A stretch of DNA of 64,000 bases from Xylaria sp. FL1777 (Eukaryota > Ascomycota > Sordariomycetes > Xylariales > Xylariaceae). Numbering within the stretch: position 1 is the first letter of the stretch; each line of letters opens with the position of its first letter. The position numbers and the translations under genes are program-made. Below the pieces are notes generated by a model. The model saw only the letters and a list, made by a program, of their open reading frames with translations, was not told the DNA's origin and made no database searches. The stretch spans positions 124,001-188,000 of the forward strand of contig MU400596.1 of assembly GCA_022578965.1 (NCBI GenBank), written 5' to 3'. This document shows positions 30,010-42,400 of the stretch, one piece after another.

Positions 30010-30040
30010 CTTTATGTGTATATATATATATATAAAAATG
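29957..30040. repeat. TA microsatellite
   Basis: Long alternating ta runs (tatatatata) broken by gtatatat and ctttatgtg. The 69-codon minus-strand open frame across it is poly-Tyr/Ile from the repeat and is not a gene. Confidence 0.85.
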
Positions 30041-31854
30041 CATATTTATATATAAAGATATATATAAGGAATATATATAAAGGAAAAATAAATAAAAGGA
30101 TGTATAAATTAGTACTAAAGAGGTTTTTGCTAATATTTTTAGTATAAGCAAATGTAAAAAAAGCTAGGATTTAGTTTTTTTAACTAGCTTTATTTTGCGT
30201 TATAATATTTTATTGTTTAAAAAAAAGATATATTAGCACTAAATTTAGCTTTTTTTAAAACAAGTGCTCTTAAAATAAATAAATAGCAAAAAACAAGCAT
30301 TGTTTAAAAAAGAAAAGTAGCTATAGCTAAAAAAATATTTGCTAAAGTTATTATTGCTATAGCTAGCTTTTTAGTTAGCATAAACATTTTGCTTAAAAAT
30401 AAATGTTATTATTTTTCTTGTTGTAGTAATAAGTATAATTTAATTTTATTTTAATTAAAAGCAAAAAAAAAGTAATAACTATAAAAATATAAGCAGTAAA
30501 TAAAGCAGTATTAAGTATAGTAATTATAGTAAAAAAAACAAAAAAAAATATAAAGATTTAATGCAAAATAAATTATTAGTATGCTTAGTAAAAATATTAT
30601 TAAGTGTTAATATAGTTTTATGCTATAGTATTATTTTTAAAGGAAATTTTTATTAAGCAAGCTGTAAGCTTAGTTATAAGCTTATTTATGCTACTTATTA
30701 TTTTTTACTTAATTATTAGCGCTACGTGTTTTTTTTTTTAGTAAATAAAACATTTAAAGTTTATAGCTACTATTAGCTTTATAACATAGTTTTAAAGCTT
30801 ATTTATGTTATAAAGAAAAAGCAATAATTTAGCAGTAATATATTTAATATATTAAGCTAAACATAAGCTTAATAAAGCAATAAAAGCTTTAAATAGTTTG
30901 TTTTTTTTTTTTTTTATTAGTATAAGCATTATAAAAACACTAAGAACTAAAAACACGAAGAAAAAAAAACAAAAAGCAATTAAATGCTATAAAACAAAGC
31001 TTATAAGTATAAGTAAAAAAAGCAAAAATAAAAGGAAAATAAAGAACTAAAAGCTAAAAAGTAGCGTATAAAAGAAATTATAGTAGCAGTAGCAAAAAAA
31101 TAGCGTAAAAATATATATATAAACAAACTACAAAAAAACCTTAGGAATAATATTAAAAGAATTATAAGCAAAAAGTATTATTAGCTATATGTTTTATTTT
31201 AGCTTAGTATAAAAATAAACTATAAAAAACTAGTATAATAAGTTTTTAAAATAACTACTAAGCAAAAACATATTAATAATTTTATAGCGTTTTATTAAAG
31301 CAACTGTTTAAATTTTTCTATTTTTTAAGTTATTATAATAGTAGCAAATAAAAGCAATTATAAAAAAGCTAAAAGATATAAAAAAAGTAAAAGCATTGTT
31401 TTTGTTTTTTTTGTAGGCTTATAAGCAAAAAAGTAGCTTTAAATGCTTTTTTGCAGCAGTACTATTTTTAAAGCTAGCTTTAAAAACTTTTTAAAAGCTA
31501 TATAAAAAAAAATAATTTATAAACATAAAATATAATAATAGTTTTTAATGTAATGCTTTTTTTAAAAACTAAAGAAATATTTAAAGCTAAGTTTTATTAG
31601 TAGTAATTAAAAGTTTTTATTTTTTGCTAAATGTAGTACTAAAATGAGATTTTTTAATTAAAGCTATTTGCTTGTTTAAAGATATAATTAATGTTTGCAA
31701 TAAAAGCTTTTTAAAAGTTTGTAGTATAATTAATAAAGTGCTACTTTGCAAATACTATTAAAAATTAATGCGTAAATATTATTTATATGTTAAATCAAAA
31801 TTTAAAATTGTTAAAAATAGTATATTAGCTATAATTGCAGTAATACTTATAATA

Positions 31855-31975
31855 ATTAATAAAATAATCAATAAAATAATTAATAATAAAATAATTAATA
31901 AAATAAAATAATTAATAGAATAATTAATAAAATAATTAATAAAATAATCAATAAAAAAAATAATTAATAACATAT
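31855..31975. repeat. Minisatellite of aataattaataaaat-like units
   Basis: About eight short units of the form (aataat)(c/t)aataaa, 11-17 bp each. They create a minus-strand poly-Ile/Leu/Asn open frame that is not a gene. Confidence 0.8.
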
Positions 31976-32861
31976 TTAGTAAAGTTTATAACTTATAAAA
32001 ATAGTTAATAAAATTTTTAATATTTAAGCATAAGTAACTTTAATTAATAGTAAACTTTTTTATTAATACTTATATTAAGCTTAAATATAATTTAAATTTA
32101 GTTATTTATAAAATTATTAGATTTGTTATAATTACTTACTAGTAGTTTAAAAAACGGAATTTTGCAAAAGTAAAACTTTTTATCTTTATATTAAAGAACG
32201 CTATTAAAATATATGCATTTAATAATTTTAAATAAAAAATGCTAAAAAAGTTAAAGCTTGTTAAAAAAATTACTATTGTTAATATATATTAAAATATATT
32301 AAAAAATAGTTTAAATTAAACTTAATATAGTTTTTGTTTTTTTTTTAAGCTTTTAGTAAATTAAAAAAAATAATAATAGTATGCTTTTTATTTTTTTTTA
32401 AAGCTAAAAAAACAAATTTTTTATAATAAAAAGCAAGTTAAATTAAAGTTAAAAACAGCAATATAACAACTATATTGCTTTATTTAAACAGGTTATTTTT
32501 TTTTACTTTTAATGCAACTTAAATTTAAGAATTAACTTTATTAAAAGCTATTATTAAAAAAAATACTTCTTAAGTAAAAAATATAAACTTGCTTAATACT
32601 AAAAAATAAATAAAATTTAAGCAAGGTTTTATTATAAAGCGTTATAGCTTAACTAAAGCAACTTATTTAAAAATAAAATTTGTTTTTATAAATTAAAGTA
32701 AGAATATTGTTTATTGTTTAAAAGTTTAAAATAACTAAAAAACCTTAATATAACTAAAAAATAATATAGTTTTTAGTAGTTACTAAAGCAAGGTTTTATT
32801 TATATAAAAAAAGGTTAAAAGCTATAATAAAAATTCTAGTTATACTAGTTATTAAAACTTG

Positions 32862-33065
32862 CGCTTTGTTTAAAACTAACGCTGCTTTTTTTGCTTTAAA
32901 AACATAAAAGCTGCAGTAAATAAAAGCTATAAAAAATAAAAGCTGTAATAAATAAAAGCTGCAATAAATAAATAAAAGCTGCAGTAAATAAAAGCTACAT
33001 TAAAAATCTTAATTATGCCAGTTTTTAAAACCCGCGCTTTGTTTAGAACTAATGCTGCTTTTTCT
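32862..33065 (+). repeat. Direct repeat pair flanking a minisatellite
   Basis: A 35-bp segment (gcgctttgtttaaaactaa, then gctgctttttt) near 32,862 recurs near 33,031 as gcgctttgtttagaactaa, gctgctttttc. Between them lie four or five copies of a unit with core taaataaaagctgcag. The right copy keeps more G and C than the left. Confidence 0.75.
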
Positions 33066-33342
33066 TGTTATGCATTATATTTTTACTTTTTAAACCTTTA
33101 AATTATTTATGTGTTTTTTTTGTGTTTTAAATTGTTTTGAAAATTTAATTTTTTAAATTGTTTTAGAAATTTAATTTTGTGCGCTTATTTATAGCTAACT
33201 AAAGCGCTTAAAATTGCAAGGTACATAATTAACCTTTCTTGGAAAAACTAACCGCATTAAGCTACTACGTTTTTTTTTTTCTTTTGTTCTTAATCTTTTA
33301 TTTTATTGTTTTACTTCGTTCTATTTATTACAACGTTAACGT

Positions 33343-33382
33343 AAGGTTTTCTTTCTCATTACTTTGTAATGCAGAAAACCTT
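33343..33382. repeat. Perfect-arm hairpin in a less decayed patch
   Basis: Arms aaggttttct and agaaaacctt enclose a second inverted pair, cattac and gtaatg, so the whole 40 bp can fold into one stem. It sits in a patch (about 33,190-33,420) richer in G and C than its surroundings. It may be the end of a younger insertion. Confidence 0.6.
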
Positions 33383-35990
33383 CGGCTAAATTGCTAAATT
33401 TACGCATGTAGTAATTTTACTTTTATAGCAAGCTTTTTTTGCTTTATTAATAACGCTTATAATAAGTTTTAAATAGCATATTTATTACTTTTATTACTGC
33501 TGTTTACTTATAGCTGCTTATTTATTTGCTAAAAGTAATACGCTTTTAATAACTTTTTAATAACTTAGTAAGCATTATAAATAGTTTGCTTATTTAAGTT
33601 TTCTTTAAAAAAGATTTTAGCGTTTATTATTACTTTATTTAGCTTATTTACGTAATACTATAACTTTAACGTTAAGCTTATTGCTAGCTACTATTAGTTT
33701 AAGTTCGCATTATTAGCTAATTGCAGCTAGTTTTATATTAAAAAAGTTACGTTATAATTTTTTGCTTTTTTTATTTCTACCTTTATTTTTTCTTAAGTTG
33801 TTATTTATATGGGCTTGTTTTATGCATAGCAGGTTTTCGTAAGTTTAATTTTTAAAGCTACGCAAATATCTTTGTAAATTTAGCTAGTTGCAAAAAAAAG
33901 CAAAAAAAGCTCCTTTAAAAAAAAAAAGCTTAATAATAAACTTAGTATAAATGTTTAGTAATTTAGCTATTATTTATTAAAAGAACTTAAAGTAGCTAAG
34001 TTTTAAGTATAAAGCACTAAAAATTATAATTAATTTAAAAGTAGCTTTGCAGAAATACTTAAAAAAAACAAAAAAATAAAACTAGCTTAAATTAAACAAA
34101 AATAAAGCAGCTATAAAAGCAAAAGCTATTATTATAAAAATGCATATGTTATATATATTTAGCAAGCTAAATAATACTTTTAACTTTTTAATTTAGCAAC
34201 TAATAAAAATAGCAAATAAAATAACGCTTAAAAAAACTATAAAAAAAAACATTAAATATTATTTTAGTAGTTTTTAAAAGTAATTAAAACAAAAAAAAAA
34301 GCAAAACAAACATATTGCAAATTTTAAAGCAAAAGAACTAAAATAATATAGCAAGCTTTTAAAAAAAAAAAGAAAGCTTTTAGTAATAAAATAAAAAAAG
34401 CATAAAAATATAGCTAAAAATAAGCATTTATAAAAACGTTTAAAAATTTTAAGTTATTATAAAGCTTAATTAAATAAGCAAAGTTTGCTTATAAGCTAGC
34501 TTTAAAAATTATTGCAATTTTATTGCTAAAATAAATAAAAAATAAGCTATTTTTTATTAATACTTTTAAAAAAAAAACAGCTTTATTAATAAAACGCTTT
34601 TTTTTTGCACTACTAGCAAACTTATTTAATATACTTAAAAAAAACCTAATTTATAATAACTATTAAAAGTTTATAATTAACATTAATACAAAAAAAAAAA
34701 TATAATATTATTAATATAAAAGTTAATGCTATAAAAAGCACTAAAAAACAACTTATTATTTAATAGTTTTTTAAAGCTTATAAACTTGCTTTAATAAAAA
34801 AAATAGCAATACTATATATTATTAGCTTTTTATTAAAGTATTACTTAATGCAATTTAAGTAAACAAAAATAATAATTATATTTAAATCTAAAAAGTTAAA
34901 AAAAACTAAAAAAATAACTAAAAAGTAGCATTTTATTATGTTTATTTATATAATAAAAAAAGTACTAAAAAAAAAGCTATATTGCTATATAATAAAAGTA
35001 GCTAAGCAGAAAAATTTTTTATTAAATAACTAAATAAGCAATAAATAAAACAAGTTAATAAATATAGCTATTAAATTAGTATTAAAAACAGCAAAAAAAA
35101 CAATTAGCAAAAAAAGCACAGTATTTTTATTATAGCTAAATATTATAAAAGCTTTTAATACTATTAATAAAAAAAAATAATATATATTTTGTAATAAAAG
35201 GGCTTTTTTTTTTAAATAGTTATATAAATGGATTTTTTTATATTAAACTATATAGTGCGTTTTTGCTTTAATAAAGCAATATTTTAGCTAATAATATTAA
35301 AAGCTAAAGTTTTTTAAAGATTTTTACTTTTATTTTTTTTTTCTTTTTATATATTTTAATACTTTATAATAATTTTGCTATATATTAAAAGCTAATAATA
35401 ATTAGCTTTACTAATAATACTAATTTTATTATAGTAAATTTAAATATAAAGTAAAACTATAAAGCTTTAAAAATAGCATAAAAAACGTATAAAAACTAAG
35501 CAAAATAATATAAAATAAAATTTATATTATAAAAAAGCAAATTAATGCATTTTTTTAGCAGTAAAATAGCGCTTATATAAGTAATATATCTTTTTAACGT
35601 AATAATGTACTTAAAAAATAACGTAAAATTTTTAAAAATATAGTTTAATAAAAACATAAAATAAAAAAAACACTAAGCAAAGCTTAAAAAAAAACTAAGC
35701 ATTTAATTATATATAATAATTAAGCTATAAAACTTTATATAAAGTAGTAATATAATAAAAGTAAAATAAATATATGTTATAATAATATAAAGCATTTTAG
35801 TTTATAATATAATAATTTAGTATAAAAACTTTAAAAAAAACAAAGCAAAAAATATTGCTAATTTATTAGTAATAACTTAAAACAAATGTTTTAAATATAT
35901 AGCTAAAGCTTTTAAAGCAATTAAAACAAAATATTTAAAAATCAAAATAAAGATTTTTTTTATTAACTTGTATTTTAGTAGCAAAGCAAT

Positions 35991-36546
35991 AGTTTATAAG
36001 CATTATATAAAAAGCTTAGTAGCTAAAAAATCAATTTAAAAAATAACAAAAAAAATTAAAACTTTTATTTAAGATATAAAAGCTTAAAGAGCTAAAAACT
36101 AAATAAAAAGCAAGCTTATAAGCAATAGCAAAAGTATAACTAAAAAAAATCTAATGCTAGCTTTAAACTTTTAGCAAAAAAAATAATTAAAAAAAAAAAA
36201 ACTTAAAATTGCACTAAAAAAAAAATAAATAAGCAAATAAAGCTAAACTAAAATAAATAGTAGTTATTTAATAATAATTAAACAAAAGCTTAATAAAAAT
36301 AAAGCTTTTAAAAAGTATAGTAAATTATTAAAACATAAAGCAGCTATAATAATATAAATGTACATTAAAAAAATAAAGCTAAAAGTGTTTTTATATAAAA
36401 AAAAAGTTTTAAGCTTTTTTATGCTTTTTTGCAAATATGCAAAAAAAAAAAAAACCTTTTAATATATAGTTTTATATTATAACTTACTAAAAAACAAAAA
36501 AAAAGCAGCTATAAAAAAGCTTTATAACTAAACTATTATAAACTAA
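35991..36546 (+). repeat. Diverged direct repeat D, copy 2
   Basis: Second copy of the 26,710-27,263 repeat, about 9.3 kb downstream, same strand and slightly more A-rich. Both copies keep the palindrome tttttgcaaatatgcaaaaa almost unchanged although their flanks have diverged. Confidence 0.85.
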
Positions 36547-36660
36547 TAAAAGCTTATAACTAGCTATAAAAAAGCTTAAAGCTGCAAATAATATTATAAA
36601 GTAGCTACTTACTACTAATAAAATAGCAATATATAATAAAGCAGTTAAAATAAAAAGAAA

Positions 36661-36743
36661 TAAAAAAAAAAAAAAAAAAGCAGGAAATAAAAAAAAAACT
36701 AGTAAAAAAAGCAAAAGTGCTTTTTTAAAAGTTCTAAAAAACA
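36661..36743 (-). repeat. Inverted copy of the 24.7-kb poly-T repeat
   Basis: Read on the minus strand it gives gttctaaaaaaa-related sequence, then gcacttttgcttttttt, actagt, a T tract and cctgc followed by T, the same order as at 24,714 and 24,901. It lies about 100 bp after copy 2 of the 26.7-kb repeat, so the 24-27 and 36-37 kb segments share more than one module. Confidence 0.65.
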
Positions 36744-37342
36744 AAAAAAAAGCTTTTGTGCGCTTTTTAAAAAAGCAAAAAGTTTAAAAGCTTTAAAAAA
36801 AGTCTTTTTACTTTTTAACTATTATTTTTTGTTTAGTAAGCTAGTTAATAAAAACTAGTTATTATAAAGTAAAAAAACTTTAAAGTAATAGCATAAACAT
36901 TATTACATAAAGTTTTTATTTAGCTTTTTATATAGTTTTACCTATAAGTACACAAGTAAAAAAACTGCGCTACAAAGCAGCATAACAAGTTATTAATAAT
37001 AATAATAATATAACTTTTTTTTTAAATTAAAAAAAAGCTTTAATTAGCGCTAAATTATTAATTAAGCTAGTTAATTAATAGTTTAGCTATTAATTTAATT
37101 ATTATTACTTAAATAAATAAATTTAATTTTTTTTCCTTTATATAAAAAAGTTTAAATAATTATTAATAATGCTTAAATAAATAAAAGCTTTAAAACAATT
37201 ATTAAGCACTTTTATATAATGTTTTAAGTAAATAACTAGCTATATAATAAATATACTAATAAAACTAAAACTTAGTACATAAATAGCTAAATAGCCGTAC
37301 GGTAGTTTAGTTCAATTAAATATGGCTTTATATAGTTAACTT

Positions 37343-38170
37343 TTACTCCGCCTGTGGCTTTTTATCCCGCCTCTGGCCTAAATTTTTATTGTCGGAAGTA
37401 TGTGGTAGTGGCCCTCCATATCCATGGGCTAACGACAACATGGCGGATAGCGAGCCGAGCACCGGTTTGGGCATCAACACTAACCCCGCATTAGACACGA
37501 ACGAGCCGATGATTCGAGACACCAACACCAACACGATGTTCAGAAGGAAGGCCCAGGAGTTGAGAACGAAGTCAGCCACGGAGACAATGAGTAACATGAG
37601 TCTGTTCGACTCCACCACAGCCCTCGTCTAAAGCACCACCCACTGGCATTAGCTCATTCGGCGTCATGAAGACCAACGTGGAAAGCACCATCATCAGCGG
37701 CAGGAACATAGGCGTGGAGCAGATTGACACTATCAATAACGTGATCTCGTCCACACTTCCGGTGGTGCCCGTGACCGACACTAGGTGCAGCGTCATGGAC
37801 CCAGATCAGAACTACGTTGGAAAGGACGCCAAGGGTACGATCGTGCTGGCAGAGAACACCTACATCTCGACGCTAGTACTACATCGGGACCGGACCTGAG
37901 AAGTACATCACGACAAAATCTCCTGGGTACTACGTGGATCTTATCATTGACCAACATCACCGGCATATGATTTTTCAACTGGTGGACCTCGGAGGGCGTT
38001 GTCATCGGGATTCTGGCCACTAACGTGCTTCAGCAGCAGGACAAAAGGAGCCACATCACCGCGCGCAAGATCGGCCAACCCAAGCACTCGTTCGGGTGTT
38101 TGTTTAACAACCCTCAACAAGAACTTCCTCAGCTCCCTCACCGGTCTCTCACAAACCAGCAGGTACTACT
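37343..38170 (+). pseudogene. Coding-like remnant at the island edge, strand uncertain
   Basis: Just inside the left composition boundary. Three plus-strand stretches look like protein, with G/C-ending codons: 37,389-37,631 (hydrophilic, Asn/Thr-rich, containing GLGINTNPALDTNEP); 37,666-37,870 (containing MDPDQNYVGKDAKGT); and 37,876-37,960 in a third frame (containing GPEKYITTKSPGYYVD). They need frameshifts and stop changes to join. The minus strand is also unusually open, with a hydrophobic 91-codon frame at 37,343-37,618 and a 74-codon frame at 37,572-37,796. I favour a decayed protein gene but cannot settle the strand. No family recognised. Confidence 0.4.
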
Positions 38171-38189
38171 GAATGAATGCCTCGTAGGG

Positions 38190-38620
38190 TCGTAACCTCG
38201 TTCCCCGCCAGCTTCGCGTGCTCGTACGTGTGCCTTGTAATCGGCCTTGAAATTCGTGCCCGCGTCTATAGACAACATGGCGAAGAGGGTCAGGTCTGTG
38301 TTGATATTCTTTGAGTGGCTAGGGAGAACGTTCATGATGTACAACAGGGTCGGGTTCATCTTGAGCGTCATAACCGCGGGTACGCTTTCGACCGAGCCTG
38401 TGAGGATGATGATGACCTCGTACAGGGGCGTGAACACAACGGCTTACTATATAGCAACACCTATCCCAGCTGTTATGTTGTATATGGACGTTATTAAATA
38501 TCTAACTACATTCTCGATAAACAACAGCATTACGGATGTGAAGGTCGAATCGAACACCATGATAAGCAGAAGAAATATTGAACACTTGGTAGGGAGGACG
38601 TCTACTGACTCATCGTGGCG
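38190..38620 (-). pseudogene. Decayed membrane-protein gene fragment
   Basis: On the minus strand one frame runs from about 38,620 down to 38,200 with two adjacent stops (TAG, TAA) near 38,450. Those positions would read Gln-Gln before C-to-T change. The upstream part is hydrophobic (core VMLLFIENVVRYLIT), the next part begins with FTPLYEVIIILTGSVESV, and the polar end contains NFKADYKAHVRAREAGG. Codons are strongly G/C-ending. This fits a multipass fungal membrane protein with RIP-type stops. A rival plus-strand frame, 38,247-38,657, is open for 136 codons, so the strand is likely but not certain. Confidence 0.45.
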
Positions 38621-38657
38621 GTGCGGCTGTCCCGCTGTCAGCCTCGACTCTAGTTAA

Positions 38658-39469
38658 GTAAGAAGCTAACCTTAGTCTTAGTTGAATCAGTAACTTTAAG
38701 TGCATTAATAGCCTCAATTCTCCAAGCGTAGACCAACCGTCTTAGCATTGATTACAGGAAGCCCACGGGGAGAAGGTCCAGATCGCTTAATTTTAAACGG
38801 GAATGCTATACGCTTTCTACGCGCAAGTCCTCTCATACTTTTACTTCCAATCTTTCTACTTTCGTATCGTCTTAGGTTGACTGATGACTACGCGTGATGC
38901 CTACCACGATACAACGATAGAAACGACTGACCCCGCACAGCCTGCTTCTGCCCCCTGGTATCCTGCTCGACTCAATAGCTTTCAACCAATTGAGTGCTGT
39001 CTCCAGCTATGCCCAGAGCTGCATTACGAGAGGATGGTGTACTGCGCCACTCACTCACTGGCTGCAGAGCTTCTAGTTTTTTTATGTATAGTGGATCAGA
39101 AGTGGCGATTGCCGTGCTTTATGCCTTGTAAGGCTTATGCTTCAATAACTGTGCTGGCAACATGACATTCAATGGACAATCGATTAAATCGCGGCACATG
39201 GTACAAATGGCACTAAATGTTAAAGCCATCCTCATCTCGGTGTCTCGATACTCGTCTGTGCTGTTCCCATACTAATCGATACGTAAATAGGCTTCTTTAC
39301 CTATTGATACTGTGTACACAAGGAGCTGCTTGGATTGATGTAACCCCTCTTCGATTTCTTCTCTTCCTCATTCATAGTTCTTTTCAGTCTATAAAACGTT
39401 TCGGAAAAGATTGCATCACGAATGAGAATCAGGGGATCATAGTGTGACACTCTGTTGCTATCCGTCGAC
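38658..39469. other. Intergenic region upstream of the NACHT gene
   Basis: Normal base composition. A 93-codon open frame at 38,884-39,165 has no recognisable content and a poor coding look. The last 100 bases carry a TATA-like box. I see no other gene here. Confidence 0.6.
39390..39396 (+). promoter_or_regulatory. TATA-like box of the NACHT gene
   Basis: tataaaa, 74 bases before the chosen ATG and downstream of a pyrimidine-rich stretch (cttcttctcttcctcattc). Position and context suit a core promoter with a short leader. No transcript data. Confidence 0.45.
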
Positions 39470-42400
39470 ATGGATCCATTATCGATATTGGGGTTGACGG
39501 CCTCAATCGTTCAACTTGTTGACTTCTCTACGAGAGTTCTTAATCATTGGACCAAGCTGTTCCGGCAAGACTCAACATTGACATACCATCATATCAATAT
39601 CGTTACGGAGGATTTCGAGAAGCTCATGTCATCTCTGAAACGTCAAATCGACGATGCAAGGATAGTTGGCGGGCATTTAGATCCCGACGAACAAGTTAGT
39701 AGTCCCAGTAAATGATCAAATGGTGAAAGTTGACTTTCAAGGAACTCCTCAAACTCGCCAATGAATGCGACAAGGTGGTGCAGGAGCTATTAAAAGGCGC
39801 GCGTGATGGTATTGAAAAAGCCAATATACCTCGGTTAGGACACGAAAAGACTTCTCAAGAGGTCAAGAAGGGCCAGGTGCAAGGCTCATGGGCGCCTCCA
39901 CGGAACGTATTGAAAAGTCTTCGGGCGGCGCTGGCATTGGCATGGGGGTCCAAACGCGTGGACGAGCTGCAAGATCAGCTTAACGGGTATCGCGGTGAGA
40001 TATTGAGCCGGCTTTTAGTCGTGATGAACAAAACGCAACGAAAGCAGACCAAGGACATGGAGCAGATGAAACGAAGTAATCAAGAAATCGTTGAGATCTT
40101 ATCAGTCGAATGCAACACTCTCCACTTACAGCTTCAACGACAGCACAGGCAATACACCAAGCTTGCTGGTATGGATCGTCAGGCTGCCGAGAAACGACAC
40201 GCAGAGGTCATTGCGGCTATATTAACGAGTCGGGATGGGGAGTCAAGAATGATCACTAGCCGGCAGCCTGGCGGAAATCTGCTGAGAGATTCGGTCAACC
40301 TGGGCTACAGCTTTACGACTAGGACCTATCGACAGGATAGAGACCCGAAGTCAACCGACCGCCATAATCAAATAGTGTCGGCTACGACAGATCTCGCATC
40401 AATCACTAATGAAATTTTGAATGCACTAGAGTTCCGGGAGATGTACGAGAGGACTTCAACAATCTCTACTGCATATGATTCCACCTTGGAGTGGATTTTC
40501 AGTAAAGACTACGATGGAGATGGTGAAGCCAAACAATCGACTAATTTCGCCGAGTGGTTGACGCATGGGACAGGATGCTATTGGGTTAACGGAAAGGCAG
40601 GTTCGGGGAAATCGACCCTCATGAAGCGCATTGTCTCGCATCCATCAACTTCGTTGTTTTTGACCCAATGGGCTAGATCCCATCCTCTTTTCATAGCCTC
40701 GTTCTTCTTTTGGTATGCCGGAACTCCTCTCCAAAAATCGCAGCACGGTCTGCTGAGAGCACTACTCTTTACCATTCTCCGGAATAGGAGGGAGTTGATC
40801 CCCGTGCTCTTTCCGAATGTGACCCGGGCTCTATTGTGTGGACAACAGCAGCTGCCCTTACAATTGACATCGTGTGAGCTGAAACGTGCCTTTAGTGCTA
40901 TGTTGATGGATACGGGCCTTATTCGCTTCAAGGTGTGCCTCATCATTGACGGTTTGGATGAGTATGACGGCAATGCCGATGAGCTGGCCAAGCTCTTCCT
41001 CAAGGCGACCACATCGAAGCATGTTAAGATGATTCTCTCGAGCAGGCCGATCCCTGACTGTGTTAACGCATTCAAATCCTGTCCCCAGATGCGACTGCAG
41101 GATCTCACACGCCATGACATCTATCATTTTGCCATGACCGAGCTCAGCTCTGACTATCTTATGAACAAGCTTGAGCATGATCAAAGAGGCGCAACGGTCG
41201 AATTGGTCGAGGGCATCGTGTCAAAGGCTTCTGGCGTCTTTCTATGGGTATCTGTGGTGGTCAAGTTGCTTCTCAAGGGACTGCGCGATTATGACACCCT
41301 GGCGGATCTAAAGTGTAGGTTGGAAGAGCTTCCGGATGAGCTTGAATGTCTATATAGCCACATGCTGTGGCAAATGCCGAAGCGCCATAGAAACCAGGGG
41401 TCCAAGTTCCTGCAACTCGTGCTTAAAAGCTCTAGGACTCAGGGGTCATTTCCCATGACCCTTCTACAACTTTCATTCGCCGAACACGAGGAATATGATA
41501 GATGTTTTTCAGCTAATTACAAGGGCCTTGAAGTGTGCGAAGATGAAGCCTACCGCCTCGAAGCCGTTGAAGGGCGTTTAAGGAGTCGTTGCTGTGGCCT
41601 CATCGAGGTGCAAGGCCATCCCGATCTGGGTCGACACCAAGGGAACAACAATGTTAGCTTTCTTCACCGCACCGTCTCCGAATTCTTAGAAGATCCAGTC
41701 AATTGGAACGAGGTAACATCCTGGACTTGCGACCCTGGTTTTTGTGCCTCTTCGGCGCTTCTCAGTTCTTCACTCTCGGAGTTGAAGGCAAGACTCTGGT
41801 CCCAAAACGAAGATACAACGGATTCCCCAGCGTTTCGTGCCGCAGCTCGAATTATGACGTACGAGGATACACTTAGCCACGCTGATGATGATTGCGCAGT
41901 CCGACATAAATTCCGTTGGAAGGACGTCGTCCCAGAAATGACGCGAACTCTCTACAAGTTCTGGGGCGAAAAGGGGGGAGGTTGTCGATCTAATCTTGTT
42001 GTAAGCATACGCGAAAGCCTCTTGGTTACCGCAGGGTTCCACTGTTCTGAGGCACAGATCACACCATTACTAGACATTCTTGATGGCTCTGCCGCCGGGA
42101 CCAAAGGAACATATTGCTCCAGGGCAAAGGTACAGGCGATACTTTTATCACACTATGTGGATGAACAAGCCAGTCTTGTCACGAGAAATAATATCGCTGT
42201 GGGTATTATGGGCTGTCACGGTAACCCTAACGAGCCTATCTCGTTTCATCATAATGCACGCCGCTACTGGGAATATCGGTTTTTCACATCGAACGAAGGC
42301 TGCGTGTCACAATGGACACCATGGGAGTTCCTTCTACAATACATCTACCACATCATGAGCCATAATTTTGAGTTCTTGGTGAAAACGGGACTCGTCAACA

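Larger units (their letters stand above)
1..37340. repeat. AT-rich RIP-degraded repeat block (left)
   Basis: The sequence is almost wholly A and T, with scattered G and C surviving mostly as GpC (agct, tgct, agca). Stops are dense in all six frames; the longest open frames are 60-95 codons of Phe/Leu/Ile/Tyr/Lys, as expected by chance in such DNA. No domain, intron pattern or RNA gene is visible. Several internal repeat pairs (listed separately) show that the block is built from old duplicated elements. The base composition is that left by RIP, the fungal process that mutates C to T in duplicated DNA. It is not mitochondrial: no rRNA, tRNA or respiratory-chain gene can be read. Smaller features inside are given as their own entries; elsewhere in this block I see nothing recognisable. 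Confidence 0.9.

Noticed and set aside
1..37340. Mitochondrial DNA
   Set aside because: The AT content would fit, but no rRNA, tRNA or respiratory gene is readable, and the block joins a nuclear-type island with spliceosomal introns.
38884..39165. 93-codon frame upstream of the NACHT gene
   Set aside because: No coding bias, no domain, no splice context, and Cys/Leu-rich composition without a signal peptide pattern.
40578..41120. 180-codon minus-strand frame inside the NACHT gene
   Set aside because: It is the shadow of the strongly coding plus strand, which carries all the NACHT motifs.
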